A DNA stretch of 64,000 nt from Brachyspira sp964619175 (GTDB taxonomy: Bacteria; Spirochaetota; Brachyspiria; Brachyspirales; Brachyspiraceae). Positions within the stretch are counted from its first letter, which is position 1; every line of letters begins with the position of its first letter. A program made the position numbers and the translations under genes. The notes below the pieces were generated by a model. The model was given only the letters and a program-made list of their open reading frames with translations. It had not been told where the DNA came from and ran no database searches. Shown piece after piece: positions 55,001 through 63,592 of this stretch. Location: positions 1 through 64,000 of the forward strand of contig CAZUEE010000001.1 of assembly GCA_964619175.1 (NCBI GenBank), given 5' to 3'.

Positions 55001-57758
55001 TCGTGGTAATCGTTTTCGTTTCTATAATATCGTCTATCTGTATCGATTCCCATTGAAATCTTCCGCCGGTTATAGCCTTTCTTGTAGATTCCCAATGTCT
55101 TCTTATAATTTTAATTTCTATTTTTTTGCCGTTAAGTCTACTTCCTTCAGGGTCTACCGCTATAAAATCAAGTTGAGTTTTTTTGTCCGTTTCGAGAAAA
55201 TATCCCTGCCTCCTTATTCCTATATAAAAATCGCTTCCATGTACTAAAACATTTTTACTTGTGCTTACCTTTTGAGAATCCTCTCCCAATACGGTAGACT
55301 CTATCATAACATTTGCCGAATGAACCGGTCTGCTGGCGTCTATTTTTGGATTATGGCTATACTCTCCTTTATTATCCAAAGCGCCCGTTCCCGTAGACAA
55401 AGTTGAATAATAATCGCTGTAATATTCGTCTTCAAACCATCTTAATTTAGTGAATCTGAATCCCGCGTTATTTGGTGGAATAAAGAAAGTTTCTCCCATT
55501 GAGATATTATATTCTATTGTATTCGATATCATAGGTTCGCCGAATAAATACCAGCCGGACATTTTTATAGGCATCGTGTCGCCTAAAAAATATTTTTTAT
55601 CCTCTACCCAGAGTCTCGATTCGAATTCTAGAGGTTTATATTCTTCCACTCTAAAACTTTGACTTAAACTAAATAATTCTTTTGAATCTTCATCATCGTT
55701 ATTATTTTCTTCGGTAAAAGCCACTCGAATATTATAATATCCCGTAGGAGCGTCAACGGGCAAAGTAAAATCTATCAAATAAGAACCGAATTCGTTTATA
55801 TCCACATTGCCTTTAAATATTTCGTCTCCTCTAGAATTATAGACTATAAATATCGCGTTAGTTAAATCGGTAGGTATATGCCAATTTCCTATTTTATTTT
55901 CTCTAACGACCCCTTTTATGTGAACTTCTTCGCCCGGTTTATAAAGTCCTCTTTCGGTAAACATAGCTCCGTTATAGTTTTTATCGCTTTGATAATAATC
56001 GTAATCCACATTCATTCGCCAAGGAGATATTCCCGTTCCAAAGTCGCTGTTTATAAAAGAAATATCGTCTCCTTTCGTCACTATAGCCCATTGTCTCGGA
56101 GAACTCCATCTGCTTGCTCTCTTTATATTCAAACCTCTAAAACCTTTCGTATTCGCTATTCCGTTACTATCGGTTGTGGCGGTCGCTAAAATATTGTTAA
56201 AATCGTCTCTTATTTCGACTCTAGCATCCGCAACGGGATTTCCGGTTTTCAAATCTGTTACAAAAATCGTATTCGAATCGCCCGAAAATTTTCCCGTCAC
56301 TCCCATTCCCGTTATTTGAATTTGCGAATTTCTATTATAATGATTCTCGTTACTATATCCTACTAAAGTTTCAAACTTCAAATACAAAAAACCGTATCTA
56401 TTATTATTCATATAATTGGTCAAATATAAAGGCGTAGTAATATATCTGTTTCTTGGAACGGAAGGTTCAAAAACAGACTCGGCATCATAACCCAATAATC
56501 TTCTATGAGTATTAGTATAATTTCTAAATTCTGCGGAATTATCGTATCGGTTAACTTTTTCATTAACGAATAAAAACGGAATTACATGGTCTTTGTCGAC
56601 ATATCTGCTTTTTATGGTTATAGGGTTAGGATTTACAACATCTATCGGTAATTTTATTCCTTCGTAAGATTCCACGATTCCCATGCCTTCTGGAATCGAA
56701 ATGCTCGGATTATAATCGGTGACATTTAAAATAATGGTTTCCTCTTTTCCCAAAGTTTGTCCATAAATATCTTTAAGATTTTCGTTTATTTTTATGGTAT
56801 ATCGAATATTAGGATTAAATCTTAATTGGTATAAGGCAAAATTTTTAGAAGCCCAATAAGAGTCCTCCAAATCTTCTTCGGATGGAAGTTGTATTTGAGG
56901 AGTTATTTCGATATTTCTTATCAAATCAGCCCAATTTACTCTCGTAGAAAAAGAGATTTTAGGAACTTCTGGATAATAAGAGGCGCTTACCGTTTGTTCT
57001 CTATCGCCGGACAAATTAAAATAATCATGTATATTAAATTGAATAATATCTTTTGATGAAGTTCCCAAATTTCCTTCGATAGCAGCTACTCCCGAATCTA
57101 TATTAATCGTTATTTTATCGTTTTTTTCAAATTCTTCTTTAGGACTTAATACCAAAACCGACCTTAAATCGTATTCGTCTATTTCCCACTCTCTTAAATC
57201 GTTTGTTGTGGCATATCTTATATCGAAATCAAAATTTTTGCCGTTTTGATTAGTTAATTCAATTTTTTCTTTTACGGTTTGCAAATAAATCGGCATATTA
57301 TAATAAATAACTATATCGACATTTTGCATGATATCCGTTTGATTATTATAAGGAGCGCTTTTTACTTTTCTAGGTCTTAAAGTATTAAAGTTCCAAGTAT
57401 AATCGTTTTCCAAAATCTCCCCACTTATTTCGCTTTTTATTCCTTTTTTTAGCGTAACTTCTATTTCGATATTGTCGGGCAAAGTTTCCGATGGATAGAA
57501 AGCCAAAGTATTAACCGAAAGCCATCTATAACGACCTTTAATGTCTATATTGAAAGAAAAATATTGATTCGTTATTTCTTGTATAGTTTGAAGAGCTACC
57601 ATTTGCTGATTAAAAGTGACCGTTATGGCATCGTAATTGTATCTGCTCGTATTTTCTCCGATTGGAGAGTTTCTTTCGACTATTACGGCGCAAAATAAAT
57701 CGCATGTCGTAAATAAAAAAGTTAATAAACAAATAATTTTCGATATGTTTTTTCTCAT
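52008..57758 (-). CDS. Bacterial alpha-2-macroglobulin family protein with thioester motif
   Basis: This very large protein of 1916 residues starts with a signal peptide (KIICLLTFLFTTCDLFCA), so it is exported. A series of MG domains follows (FTERGLYKPGEEVHIKGVVREN is the MG2/bait-type linker signature), then the TED region with an intact thioester CLEQ at 1418-1421 (YPYLCLEQQLSRIYP) and helical repeats (PWLTAYAADAMIKAKKEGYN). It would trap proteases covalently, a periplasmic defence against host or competitor proteases. The usual partner penicillin-binding protein 1C gene is not adjacent. Either a lipoprotein Cys at 19 or 23, or ordinary cleavage, is possible; I cannot tell. Confidence 0.9.
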   Translation of the reverse strand: MRKNISKIICLLTFLFTTCDLFCAVIVERNSPIGENTSRYNYDAITVTFNQQMVALQTIQEITNQYFSFNIDIKGRYRWLSVNTLAFYPSETLPDNIEIEVTLKKGIKSEISGEILENDYTWNFNTLRPRKVKSAPYNNQTDIMQNVDIVIYYNMPIYLQTVKEKIELTNQNGKNFDFDIRYATTNDLREWEIDEYDLRSVLVLSPKEEFEKNDKITINIDSGVAAIEGNLGTSSKDIIQFNIHDYFNLSGDREQTVSASYYPEVPKISFSTRVNWADLIRNIEITPQIQLPSEEDLEDSYWASKNFALYQLRFNPNIRYTIKINENLKDIYGQTLGKEETIILNVTDYNPSISIPEGMGIVESYEGIKLPIDVVNPNPITIKSRYVDKDHVIPFLFVNEKVNRYDNSAEFRNYTNTHRRLLGYDAESVFEPSVPRNRYITTPLYLTNYMNNNRYGFLYLKFETLVGYSNENHYNRNSQIQITGMGVTGKFSGDSNTIFVTDLKTGNPVADARVEIRDDFNNILATATTDSNGIANTKGFRGLNIKRASRWSSPRQWAIVTKGDDISFINSDFGTGISPWRMNVDYDYYQSDKNYNGAMFTERGLYKPGEEVHIKGVVRENKIGNWHIPTDLTNAIFIVYNSRGDEIFKGNVDINEFGSYLIDFTLPVDAPTGYYNIRVAFTEENNNDDEDSKELFSLSQSFRVEEYKPLEFESRLWVEDKKYFLGDTMPIKMSGWYLFGEPMISNTIEYNISMGETFFIPPNNAGFRFTKLRWFEDEYYSDYYSTLSTGTGALDNKGEYSHNPKIDASRPVHSANVMIESTVLGEDSQKVSTSKNVLVHGSDFYIGIRRQGYFLETDKKTQLDFIAVDPEGSRLNGKKIEIKIIRRHWESTRKAITGGRFQWESIQIDDIIETKTITTRANPVSYTFTPKKSGLYIVTARAKDSANREVAADEYMYVIGSDYVAWSMFDDDLLELITEKEEYTPGETARIMVKSPYENATALVTVEREFVIDSYVTNLEGNASLIEVPIKNEYLPNVYVGVSLVKGRVEDESYTNYGMDEGKPSFKIGYAGLSVSPREKELNVKITKSHETREPRDEMSVDLYVETKEGQAMETEIMLSVVDLGVLNLIGYRTPNWFNTFYGARPLSVASADTRIHLIGQRNYGEKGDTPGGDGINEKESADMMAKNSAAMGMDIFSIRKNFLSTAFYQGRVKTDSNGKAKITFNLPDNITSFRIMASAINKDGYFGASDDVVVVKKNLMLMPTLPEFAYVEDRFKAGSLIYNYSNEDLEIEIQAVGSNVGIENANQKITVPKGGNADIRFDIIATNRGLATITILAKGGEYTDAVEKTFEVNVPMTTESVAMFSSMTNDSLDVSVRIPNNLEVYSGAGSLDVYMSPSAFSELSGGLEYLMNYPYLCLEQQLSRIYPIIVSKRMIVDMKLTDRTEEDLDNSVESFLKNMPSYQTADGGFAYWTSKTWVSPWLTAYAADAMIKAKKEGYNIDEKSLSLALEYLNNYAKTGKAETPSFWSDEYIDLSSIAYISSVLAEGEYNLRDVKAIIDRLYPQVNNLPFYGQVQLMRAMYYNKYDNNAFNRVRQYILNALKEDANTAHYELEERYVNLYWIHSSAVRDTSVALGALIETGFDNPINEKVVRWLIQTRKNGRYLNTQDNVSVFSSMNIYFKKYENINPNFKAEFIYQGKTLLSETFSDRTNPSVTKSYELGEFQEERFSNINSKNENANIRRNGAGRLYYGVRLTYAPRDLAVNRDAGIKVERYYETKDGRILDLTKDTFKQGEEYIVTVKITAPYERKFVVADVPIAGGMRILNSSFATESSEVKDITGNYSERWWGGFSYIENYKDKVLLFADMLDKGEHIYKYVVRAATPGEYLLPATKAEEMYNPDIFGYDGQHKVVIEAK

Positions 57759-57794
57759 AGTGTAAAATCCTAATATTATGATAATTAATTAAAT

Positions 57795-57800
57795 ATTATA
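57795..57800 (-). promoter_or_regulatory. Probable -10 box with extended TGG for the macroglobulin gene
   Basis: On the minus strand, TGG is followed by TATAAT (57800-57795), an extended -10 about 40 bp upstream of the start at 57758. No good -35 box is seen. Confidence 0.5.
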
Positions 57801-57828
57801 CCATAAACGATTTTAAGTAAATACAAAA

Positions 57829-57859
57829 AATGCGACACATTAAAAAAATGCATCGCATT
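57829..57859 (-). terminator. Terminator after the lipoprotein pseudogene
   Basis: Arms AATGCGA and TCGCATT, with an inner CATT/AATG pairing, are followed on the minus strand by TTTTTTGTATT. It lies 45 bp past the end of the lipoprotein gene and upstream of the macroglobulin promoter. Confidence 0.75.
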
Positions 57860-57903
57860 AACTAAAACAAATAAAAATCTAAAAATTTACAATAGTTTAA
57901 TCT

Positions 57904-59091
57904 TTAATCAATAGAACCAGAAGAATTTTTACTTTCAAAATATTTTTCCGTGAATCTTCTCAAAACCAAACCTTCCGTTTCTTTAGTAAATGTAAGAATC
58001 GAACCGTCTTTCAAAACCGCAACCGAACCGCCCGTAGTTCCGTTTCCTATGGTAGTGCTTTTACTAGCGCTACCACTTAAACCGCTATCATATCTATATA
58101 ATTTGTCTTTTCCAAAAACATAAACTTTATTGCCGCTTTTAGCTTGAGCCGTTTCAAATATATCGCTATAACTTAAGCCGCTAAGTTCCGTTCCAGCATC
58201 CGAAGGTTTAGTCGAATGTTTTTTTAATTTGCCTCCATCTTTACCAGCCAATATCTCGTCTTTTTTAGTTCCAAATTTACCTTTTTGACTGTCGCCTGAA
58301 AGTTTAGTGTCGTTAGCGCTTGCTTTATCAATCGTTGGTCTTAGATAAGAGCCATCAAATGTGGTTGGAATTATTCCGTATGTAGTAGAACCGTAAGAAT
58401 AATATATTGGAATATACTTTGTGACGCCTTCGATTAAACCTCTACCCGACAAAATACCGTATTTAAAACTGCTTTCATTAGTAGCACTAAGATAACTTTT
58501 TATAGCATTTCCCGTTGCACCTGTCGAACCGCTATCGGTTTGATAAAATGAAATTCTTGTATCTTCAAGCCAACCCGTCTTTTTATCCAAATCTCCCACT
58601 TTTTCGCCTGCTTGAGTCTCTCCTTCTTTAAAAGTCGCCGTAAGAGATTCTATACCATCCGCCGTATAATTTGGAATTGAACCTAAAACCGTTACCGTAG
58701 TTCCGTCAAAGAAAACATGAGGTTGTTTAAAAGAGCTGTTGCCGTCTAAAACTTTTTCAGAGCTTACCGTCAAACCTCCGTTATGGCTTGCGACAAATTT
58801 CATTCCGCCGTCAGTATCGAAAGCCAAAACAACTTTATTGTCATTCGCTACAACAACGGGATTATTTCCTTATATATGCCGTTTTCTTAAAGACAATTTC
58901 ACTATCATATTTTGAAGCTAAATTTCCAGAAGCGTCCGTGGTTACTTTTCCTGCATCGTTTCTTTCGTTATCGATGTCAGACCAAATATTTGTTCCCGTA
59001 GGTTTCTTTTTACAACCCATAACCATTACGGCTATGATTGTAAATATTGTAATTAGATACAATAAACCTTTCTTTTCTTTAATATTGTCAT
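57904..59091 (-). pseudogene. Sialidase-like (BNR-type) lipoprotein, broken by two frameshifts
   Basis: The best start is ATG 59091 behind AGAGGGGGC. It begins MTILKKRK in one frame; after a base-count change in an A/G-rich run near 59070-59085 the frame continues as a signal peptide with lipobox (ITIFTIIAVMVMGC). A second frameshift near 58868-58880 in a TA-rich stretch joins KTAY to GNNPVVVANDNKVVLAFD. The rest (57904-58827 in a single frame, 307 residues) has the look of a sialidase/BNR beta-propeller (NPVVVAN-x-K-VVLAFD, VAVLKDGSILTFT). Two intact pieces exist as separate ORFs of 66 and 307 residues. Either a decaying gene or one subject to slippage. The sialidase resemblance is weak. Confidence 0.55.
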
Positions 59092-59124
59092 ATTTTGCCC
59101 CCTCTAATTAAAGTTTCTGTTTAT

Positions 59125-59152
59125 AAGATAATATTTATTTTTGGAAAGTCAA
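59125..59152 (-). promoter_or_regulatory. Promoter of the sialidase-like lipoprotein gene
   Basis: On the minus strand there is TTGACT (59152-59147), a 16-bp spacer and TATCTT (59130-59125), about 34 bp upstream of the ATG at 59091. Its survival suggests recent, not ancient, decay of the gene. Confidence 0.6.
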
Positions 59153-59402
59153 GCATTTTTTTATAATATAAAAATTTTTCGAATTTATTATTTTTATAAA
59201 ATAGTAAATAGCATTAATAAAAAATTGCTCAAAATTTTACAAATAATTTATCACCTTACTTTATAAGTTATCGACTTCTGATTATATAAATTTTAATAAA
59301 ATTATAATTTTTTTTATTAAAAATATTTTCGTTTAAATTTAATTTTTACTCGTAATTGCAATTTTTTTAAGACGAAACAATACACACAAAATAAAATTCT
59401 AA
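59153..59402. other. AT-rich intergenic stretch without a visible gene
   Basis: Together with the following repeat element this forms a region of more than 600 bases without a credible gene, from 59092 to 59778. Apart from the lipoprotein promoter I see only A/T-rich sequence here. Confidence 0.5.
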
Positions 59403-59457
59403 ATAACAAGGCGGCTTCAGCCCCTTGTGTGCTTTTTTCTGAATTGTTAACACTATG
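59403..59457. repeat. Left copy (55 bp) of the palindromic element
   Basis: This block is identical over 55 bp to 59558-59612 and ends exactly at the N gap. It contains the hairpin CAAGG-C-GGC-TTCA-GCC-CCTTG. It may be a second partial element or only an unresolved overlap of the assembly. Confidence 0.8.
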
Positions 59458-59557
59458 NNNNNNNNNNNNNNNNNNNNNNNNNNNNNNNNNNNNNNNNNNN
59501 NNNNNNNNNNNNNNNNNNNNNNNNNNNNNNNNNNNNNNNNNNNNNNNNNNNNNNNNN
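59458..59557. other. Scaffold gap (100 N) at the palindromic element
   Basis: One hundred undetermined bases between two copies of the same 55-mer. The true distance is unknown and may be zero or negative. Confidence 0.95.
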
Positions 59558-59658
59558 ATAACAAGGCGGCTTCAGCCCCTTGTGTGCTTTTTTCTGAATT
59601 GTTAACACTATGGACTTCTCCCTGTATGTTAACGCAAGGGGTTGAAACCCCTTGTTAT
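59558..59658. repeat. 101-bp palindromic intergenic element with inverted ends
   Basis: The element begins ATAACAAGG and ends CCTTGTTAT. Each end is a hairpin: CAAGG-C-GGC-TTCA-GCC-CCTTG at the left and CAAGGGGTT-GA-AACCCCTTG at the right (9-bp perfect stem). An inner inverted pair (GTTAACA/TGTTAAC) lets the whole unit fold back. No transposase is encoded. It looks like a REP- or MITE-type mobile repeat; the short ORFs that cross it are artefacts. Confidence 0.75.
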
Positions 59659-59778
59659 AATACATTCTGCCTTTCGTCCTAGCCCACACATACGGCGATG
59701 ACGATGTATTTTTTAATTTTATTCTAATATTGACAAGTTATATTCGATAATGTTTTCAATAGTTTAAATTGATAAAAA

Positions 59779-60747
59779 TCATCTATATAATTTTACCGAT
59801 ACTCTTTTTGTCTCGTCTTCAAGCCATTTAACGAAAGATTCTCTCATACGCATTTCGCCAAGATAATTTTTTACTCTCGTTCTTATGCTGTCCATGTCTT
59901 TTTCTACGGAAATTACTTTTACTATATAAAAACCTTTACCGACTAATTCTCTAACCGAGCTAACCGTTCCCACTTTATAACCTCGCTTTACCAAATTAAG
60001 CCCCGCGTTAATTTGAGATGGCAAAGATTTTTTTCCTTCGTCGTATAAAAGATTATATCCCAAATCTCCTCCGCTATTTTTTGTCGCTCTATCATCGCTG
60101 TATTTTTTTGCAAGGTCTGAAAAATCATCTCCTCTCGCAGCCAAACCTCTAACGGTATTTGCAATTTTCTGTTTTTCGCCTTTTTCCGTGAAAGTTGTAG
60201 CTTGAAAAAATATCCAAGATAGTTTAACCAAAGTGTCGGCTTCGAACATAGATTTTTCTTTACTATTATTATAAAATTCGTCAGCATCCTCGTCGCTTAT
60301 ATCCGAGCTATTAACCACAAGTCCGCTTAAATTTTCCATAGCGATTTGTTTTTTAATGGAGTTTCTATATTCTTCGTAAGAAATGCCTTCCGCTCTAAGT
60401 TGTTTTGAAAATTGGTCTAACGACATATTATATTGTTTTGCGATGCCGTCTAATCTTCTGCTGACATCGTTCTCTTCTATGGTATAATTATATTCCTGCA
60501 ATTTTAAATACATTATTCGCTCTTCTACCAAATCCTTATAAACCAAATCATCGTTAATATCATGCCCCATTGATTTTGCTTGCAAGTTCAAAAAAGTTCT
60601 TCGGCTTATAAAATCTTCGTAAGTTATAGGGATAGAACCTACTATTCCTACTATGCTATTTACCACATCGCCAAACAAAATATTATTAAAAACATTAATA
60701 AAAAAAATATTAAATATAAAAAAAGATAATACGACAATTCGCTTCAT
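59779..60747 (-). CDS. SurA/PrsA-like peptidyl-prolyl isomerase (parvulin)
   Basis: This 322-residue exported foldase has a signal-like N-terminus (IVVLSFFIFNIFFINVF), a SurA-like N-domain (residues 30-150; GSIPITYEDFISRRTFLNLQ, LVEERIMYLKL) and a parvulin rotamase domain (GDDFSDLAKKYSDDRATKNSGGDLGYNLLYD). Likely helps fold outer-membrane or periplasmic proteins. It has one parvulin domain where E. coli SurA has two. It sits alone with its own start region. Confidence 0.88.
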   Translation of the reverse strand: MKRIVVLSFFIFNIFFINVFNNILFGDVVNSIVGIVGSIPITYEDFISRRTFLNLQAKSMGHDINDDLVYKDLVEERIMYLKLQEYNYTIEENDVSRRLDGIAKQYNMSLDQFSKQLRAEGISYEEYRNSIKKQIAMENLSGLVVNSSDISDEDADEFYNNSKEKSMFEADTLVKLSWIFFQATTFTEKGEKQKIANTVRGLAARGDDFSDLAKKYSDDRATKNSGGDLGYNLLYDEGKKSLPSQINAGLNLVKRGYKVGTVSSVRELVGKGFYIVKVISVEKDMDSIRTRVKNYLGEMRMRESFVKWLEDETKRVSVKLYR

Positions 60748-60845
60748 TAAATATATCTCCGTTAATTATTTAAACCTATTATTTTAAACCTATTATATAG
60801 AATAACATTAAAATAATTTATATGCAACAAATTATAATTTATTTT

Positions 60846-61502
60846 TTATATTGTTTTATTAGTCAATAATTTTAATCTGCTTAAAAATTCTTTATTATAT
60901 TCTACCGTTATATCTATTTTATTTTTGGTTATAGGATGAATAAAATGTATTTCTTTCGCTATTAATGCAAAACATGTCATTTTATATATTTTGGCGTTTT
61001 TGGAATATATTTTATCTCCTATAATCGGATGCCCAATATGCGACAAATGAACTCTTATTTGATGAGTTCTGCCCGTAATTGGATTTAATTCCAAAAGAGT
61101 ATGTTTGTTCAATCTTTTCAATACTTTATAATTGGTTATGGCATTTTCTCCGCCAAACTTTACGGATATTGGAATTCTTTTATTTGGATTTTTGCTATCT
61201 TTTCCTATGGATATATCTATAGTTCCTCTGTTATTTTTTATTAACCCTTCGACTATAGCATGATATATTTTATTTATTTTTCTGTTTTTAAAAGCGTCAT
61301 CAAAATATTTTTTAGTATTATCGTCTTTTGCAAGAATAACTATTCCAGAAGTATATTTGTCTATTCTATGAACCAAATAAAGATTTTGTATATTACTATA
61401 ATTTTCTTTTATTAATTTAATTAAATTATTGTCGACTTCGATGCCTCCGCCTTTGTTTATTGCCATAAAATAATCGTCTTCGTAAATAATATTTATACTC
61501 AT
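60846..61502 (-). CDS. RluA-family 23S rRNA/tRNA pseudouridine synthase
   Basis: This 218-residue enzyme has the RluA catalytic signature LVHRIDKYTSGIVILAKD with its essential Asp, NKIYHAIVEG, and ELNPITGRTHQIRVHLSHIGHPIIGDKIY. There is no N-terminal S4 domain, so it is closer to the short RluA/RluF-less forms; the exact uridine target cannot be read from sequence. Transcribed alone on the minus strand. Confidence 0.88.
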   Translation of the reverse strand: MSINIIYEDDYFMAINKGGGIEVDNNLIKLIKENYSNIQNLYLVHRIDKYTSGIVILAKDDNTKKYFDDAFKNRKINKIYHAIVEGLIKNNRGTIDISIGKDSKNPNKRIPISVKFGGENAITNYKVLKRLNKHTLLELNPITGRTHQIRVHLSHIGHPIIGDKIYSKNAKIYKMTCFALIAKEIHFIHPITKNKIDITVEYNKEFLSRLKLLTNKTI

Positions 61503-61628
61503 AAAAATATTTAAAGTTATTTCTTAAAATTCTTAATATATTTTTAATATAATTATTATCGACTGAAATTTTATTTTTCATATATATTAATTAGACGAAT
61601 AACTATACGAAAAAGTTCATTTACGGTA

Positions 61629-61656
61629 TTGAATAAATATATAAATATGTTATATT
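61629..61656 (+). promoter_or_regulatory. Promoter of the PilZ protein gene
   Basis: TTGAAT (61629-61634), a 16-bp spacer ending in TGT and TATATT (61651-61656), 32 bp upstream of the start at 61689. Confidence 0.6.
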
Positions 61657-61688
61657 AACAATTGTATATTTTATTAAAGGAGCAAAAA

Positions 61689-62432
61689 ATGAAAAAGACA
61701 AGAGGAGTATTTATAGAAAACGAGCCTTCCATATTGGAAAAGTATAAAAGTTCGTTGGATAATTCTTTTGATATAACTATTTTTAAAGATACCAATTCAT
61801 CATTGGCTTATATTATAGAAAATAATTTAAATATTTATTTCTATATCCTAAGAATCACCCAAAATAACGGGGATAGCATAAAATTTTTTGCAGATAAAAT
61901 AAAAGAGATAAATCCTCAAATAAAATTAGTCATAATAGAATCTGAAAATAGCGTAATAGACGAAAAAAGATTCAACAACGCTTTAATTTTCCCTAAACAA
62001 ATCGACACGGGACATATAGTATCTAGCATTATGCAATATATAGAAAGCATAAGCGATGGACAAAGAAGACAATATTCGAGAGTTAACTGGCCTCTACATG
62101 TAATAATAGGTTATAAAGACAAAAGCAGAAATCCAATCGACAGAAATATTTTATCGATTAGCGGAAACGGTTCTTATATAAGCTCTGACACAAGCATTCC
62201 TAATAAGGGAGATATGCTCGGTTTGACAATATCTTTTAAGGATTTCAAATTATTTACCGAAGCAAAAGTGGTATGGATAAACGACGATAACAAGAAACCT
62301 GATTTGCCTAAAGGGTTTGCAGTTCAATTTGTGGATATCGGACCCGCTTCTCAGAGAATAATAGACCAAATTATAAGAGATAAATTATTGCAAGAGATTT
62401 TAATTGAATATAAAGAAGAAAACTTTTCTTAA
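61689..62432 (+). CDS. PilZ domain protein with degenerate receiver-like N-domain
   Basis: I start this at ATG 61689 behind AAAGGAGC, giving 247 residues. Residues 1-115 resemble a response-regulator receiver (GVFIENEPSILEKYKSSLD) but the phospho-acceptor Asp position appears replaced (FYILRITQNNGD), so phosphorylation is doubtful. The C-terminal PilZ domain has RRQYSR and LSISGNGSYIS, matching the c-di-GMP motifs R-x3-R and D/N-x-S-x2-G, though with Ser for Asp. It likely binds c-di-GMP and controls motility or envelope functions in a spirochaete with CheW nearby. Confidence 0.8.
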   Translation: MKKTRGVFIENEPSILEKYKSSLDNSFDITIFKDTNSSLAYIIENNLNIYFYILRITQNNGDSIKFFADKIKEINPQIKLVIIESENSVIDEKRFNNALIFPKQIDTGHIVSSIMQYIESISDGQRRQYSRVNWPLHVIIGYKDKSRNPIDRNILSISGNGSYISSDTSIPNKGDMLGLTISFKDFKLFTEAKVVWINDDNKKPDLPKGFAVQFVDIGPASQRIIDQIIRDKLLQEILIEYKEENFS

Positions 62433-62474
62433 ATTATATTTTATAAAGAATATTATAAATAAAGATTATGACGA

Positions 62475-63068
62475 ATGCCCGAAAGTATAGAAACTATAAC
62501 GAAAGAAAAAAATAAAATAAGAAGTTTATTCAAAAATATAAGAAGCGATTTATCTGACGATTTTGTAAAAAAGAAAAGTGCCATAATTTATAAAAAATTT
62601 TTAAAGATAGTCAATATAAATAAATTCGATTCTATATGCGTATATATAGATTTCAATAACGAGGTTTCGACAAAAAATATAATAAATTACGCTATAAAAA
62701 ACGATATAAAGGTTTCGATTCCGTATATAGTTGACGAATACAAAATGAGATTAAAATATATTAAAGATTACGATAAAGACATTAACAGAAATACGAAATT
62801 CGGAAACGGCGAACCTTTCGATTATTGTAAAGATTCTTCAATAAGAGAAATATCGTTGTTTATAATTCCCGCTTTGGCTTTCGATGAACATTGCAACAGA
62901 CTTGGATTTGGAAAAGGATATTACGATAATATTTTAAAACTTAACAAAAAGGCTTTGAGAATAGGTTTGGCTTACGATTATCAAATACTTCCCAATATAC
63001 CAAAAGATAATAACGATGAAATATTGGATATAATTATAAGCGAAAATAAAGTGATAAAAGCCGATTAA
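62475..63068 (+). CDS. 5-formyltetrahydrofolate cyclo-ligase
   Basis: This 197-residue enzyme recycles 5-formyl-THF to 5,10-methenyl-THF using ATP. Family segments are a basic N-terminal helix with K-x2-IRSLFKNIR, DFNNEVSTKNI, and the C-terminal RLGFGKGYYDNIL glycine loop (consensus RLGYGGGYYD) with LAFDEHCN before it. The last 4 bp overlap tail to tail with cheW. Folate one-carbon chemistry links it loosely to purine metabolism, but no operon is visible. Confidence 0.9.
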   Translation: MPESIETITKEKNKIRSLFKNIRSDLSDDFVKKKSAIIYKKFLKIVNINKFDSICVYIDFNNEVSTKNIINYAIKNDIKVSIPYIVDEYKMRLKYIKDYDKDINRNTKFGNGEPFDYCKDSSIREISLFIIPALAFDEHCNRLGFGKGYYDNILKLNKKALRIGLAYDYQILPNIPKDNNDEILDIIISENKVIKAD

Positions 63069-63592
63069 CTTTCGGGAATTTCTTCTTCGGCATCGTCTTC
63101 TTCGTTGGTAAATAATTTGTCCAAATCTAAAACTACCAATAATTTATCTTCCAATTTTCCCACGCCTTTTATATATCTCTGCCCTATTCCCTGAAGCATA
63201 GAAGGAGGAGGCTGAATATCCGAATTCGCTATAGACACAACTTTTGAAATAGAATCTATCATTATTCCCATATCCACATCCTCAATTTTGGCTATTATGA
63301 TTCCCGTATTTTTATCGCCTTCGGATTCTTCCAAATTAAATCTCTTTTTTAAATCTATAATCGGAATAATATTGCCTCTTAAATTTATAACCCCTTCCAC
63401 AAAATATGGAGCGTTTGGTATAAGAGTAATTTTCTCCATTTTGATTATTTCTTTAGCCTGCATAATATCTATAGCATATTCTCCGCTGCCCAATCTGAAA
63501 GTAACCAAATTTGTAGTCGCTTCTTCAACATCAACCTTTTCAATATCTTCTTTCTCGATAGGTTCGATAGGTTGTTGTTCTAAATCCGCCAT
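63065..63592 (-). CDS. cheW: Chemotaxis coupling protein CheW
   Basis: This 175-residue adaptor between receptors and CheA shows LVTFRLGSGEYAIDIMQAKEI, PNAPYFVEGVINLRGNIIPIIDLKKRF, the typical CheW beta-barrel core, and GVGKLEDKLLVVLDLDKLF. An acidic N-terminal extension of about 25 residues (EPIEKEDIEKVDVEE) precedes the domain. Start is supported by GGAGG. Its acidic tail (EEDDAEEEIPES) is unusual but harmless-looking. Confidence 0.94.
   Translation of the reverse strand: MADLEQQPIEPIEKEDIEKVDVEEATTNLVTFRLGSGEYAIDIMQAKEIIKMEKITLIPNAPYFVEGVINLRGNIIPIIDLKKRFNLEESEGDKNTGIIIAKIEDVDMGIMIDSISKVVSIANSDIQPPPSMLQGIGQRYIKGVGKLEDKLLVVLDLDKLFTNEEDDAEEEIPES

Noticed and set aside
59367..59689. Several short ORFs crossing the palindromic element and the N gap
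   Set aside because: They are read through undetermined bases and hairpin repeats, differ in frame and strand, and have no ribosome sites. They are repeat artefacts.
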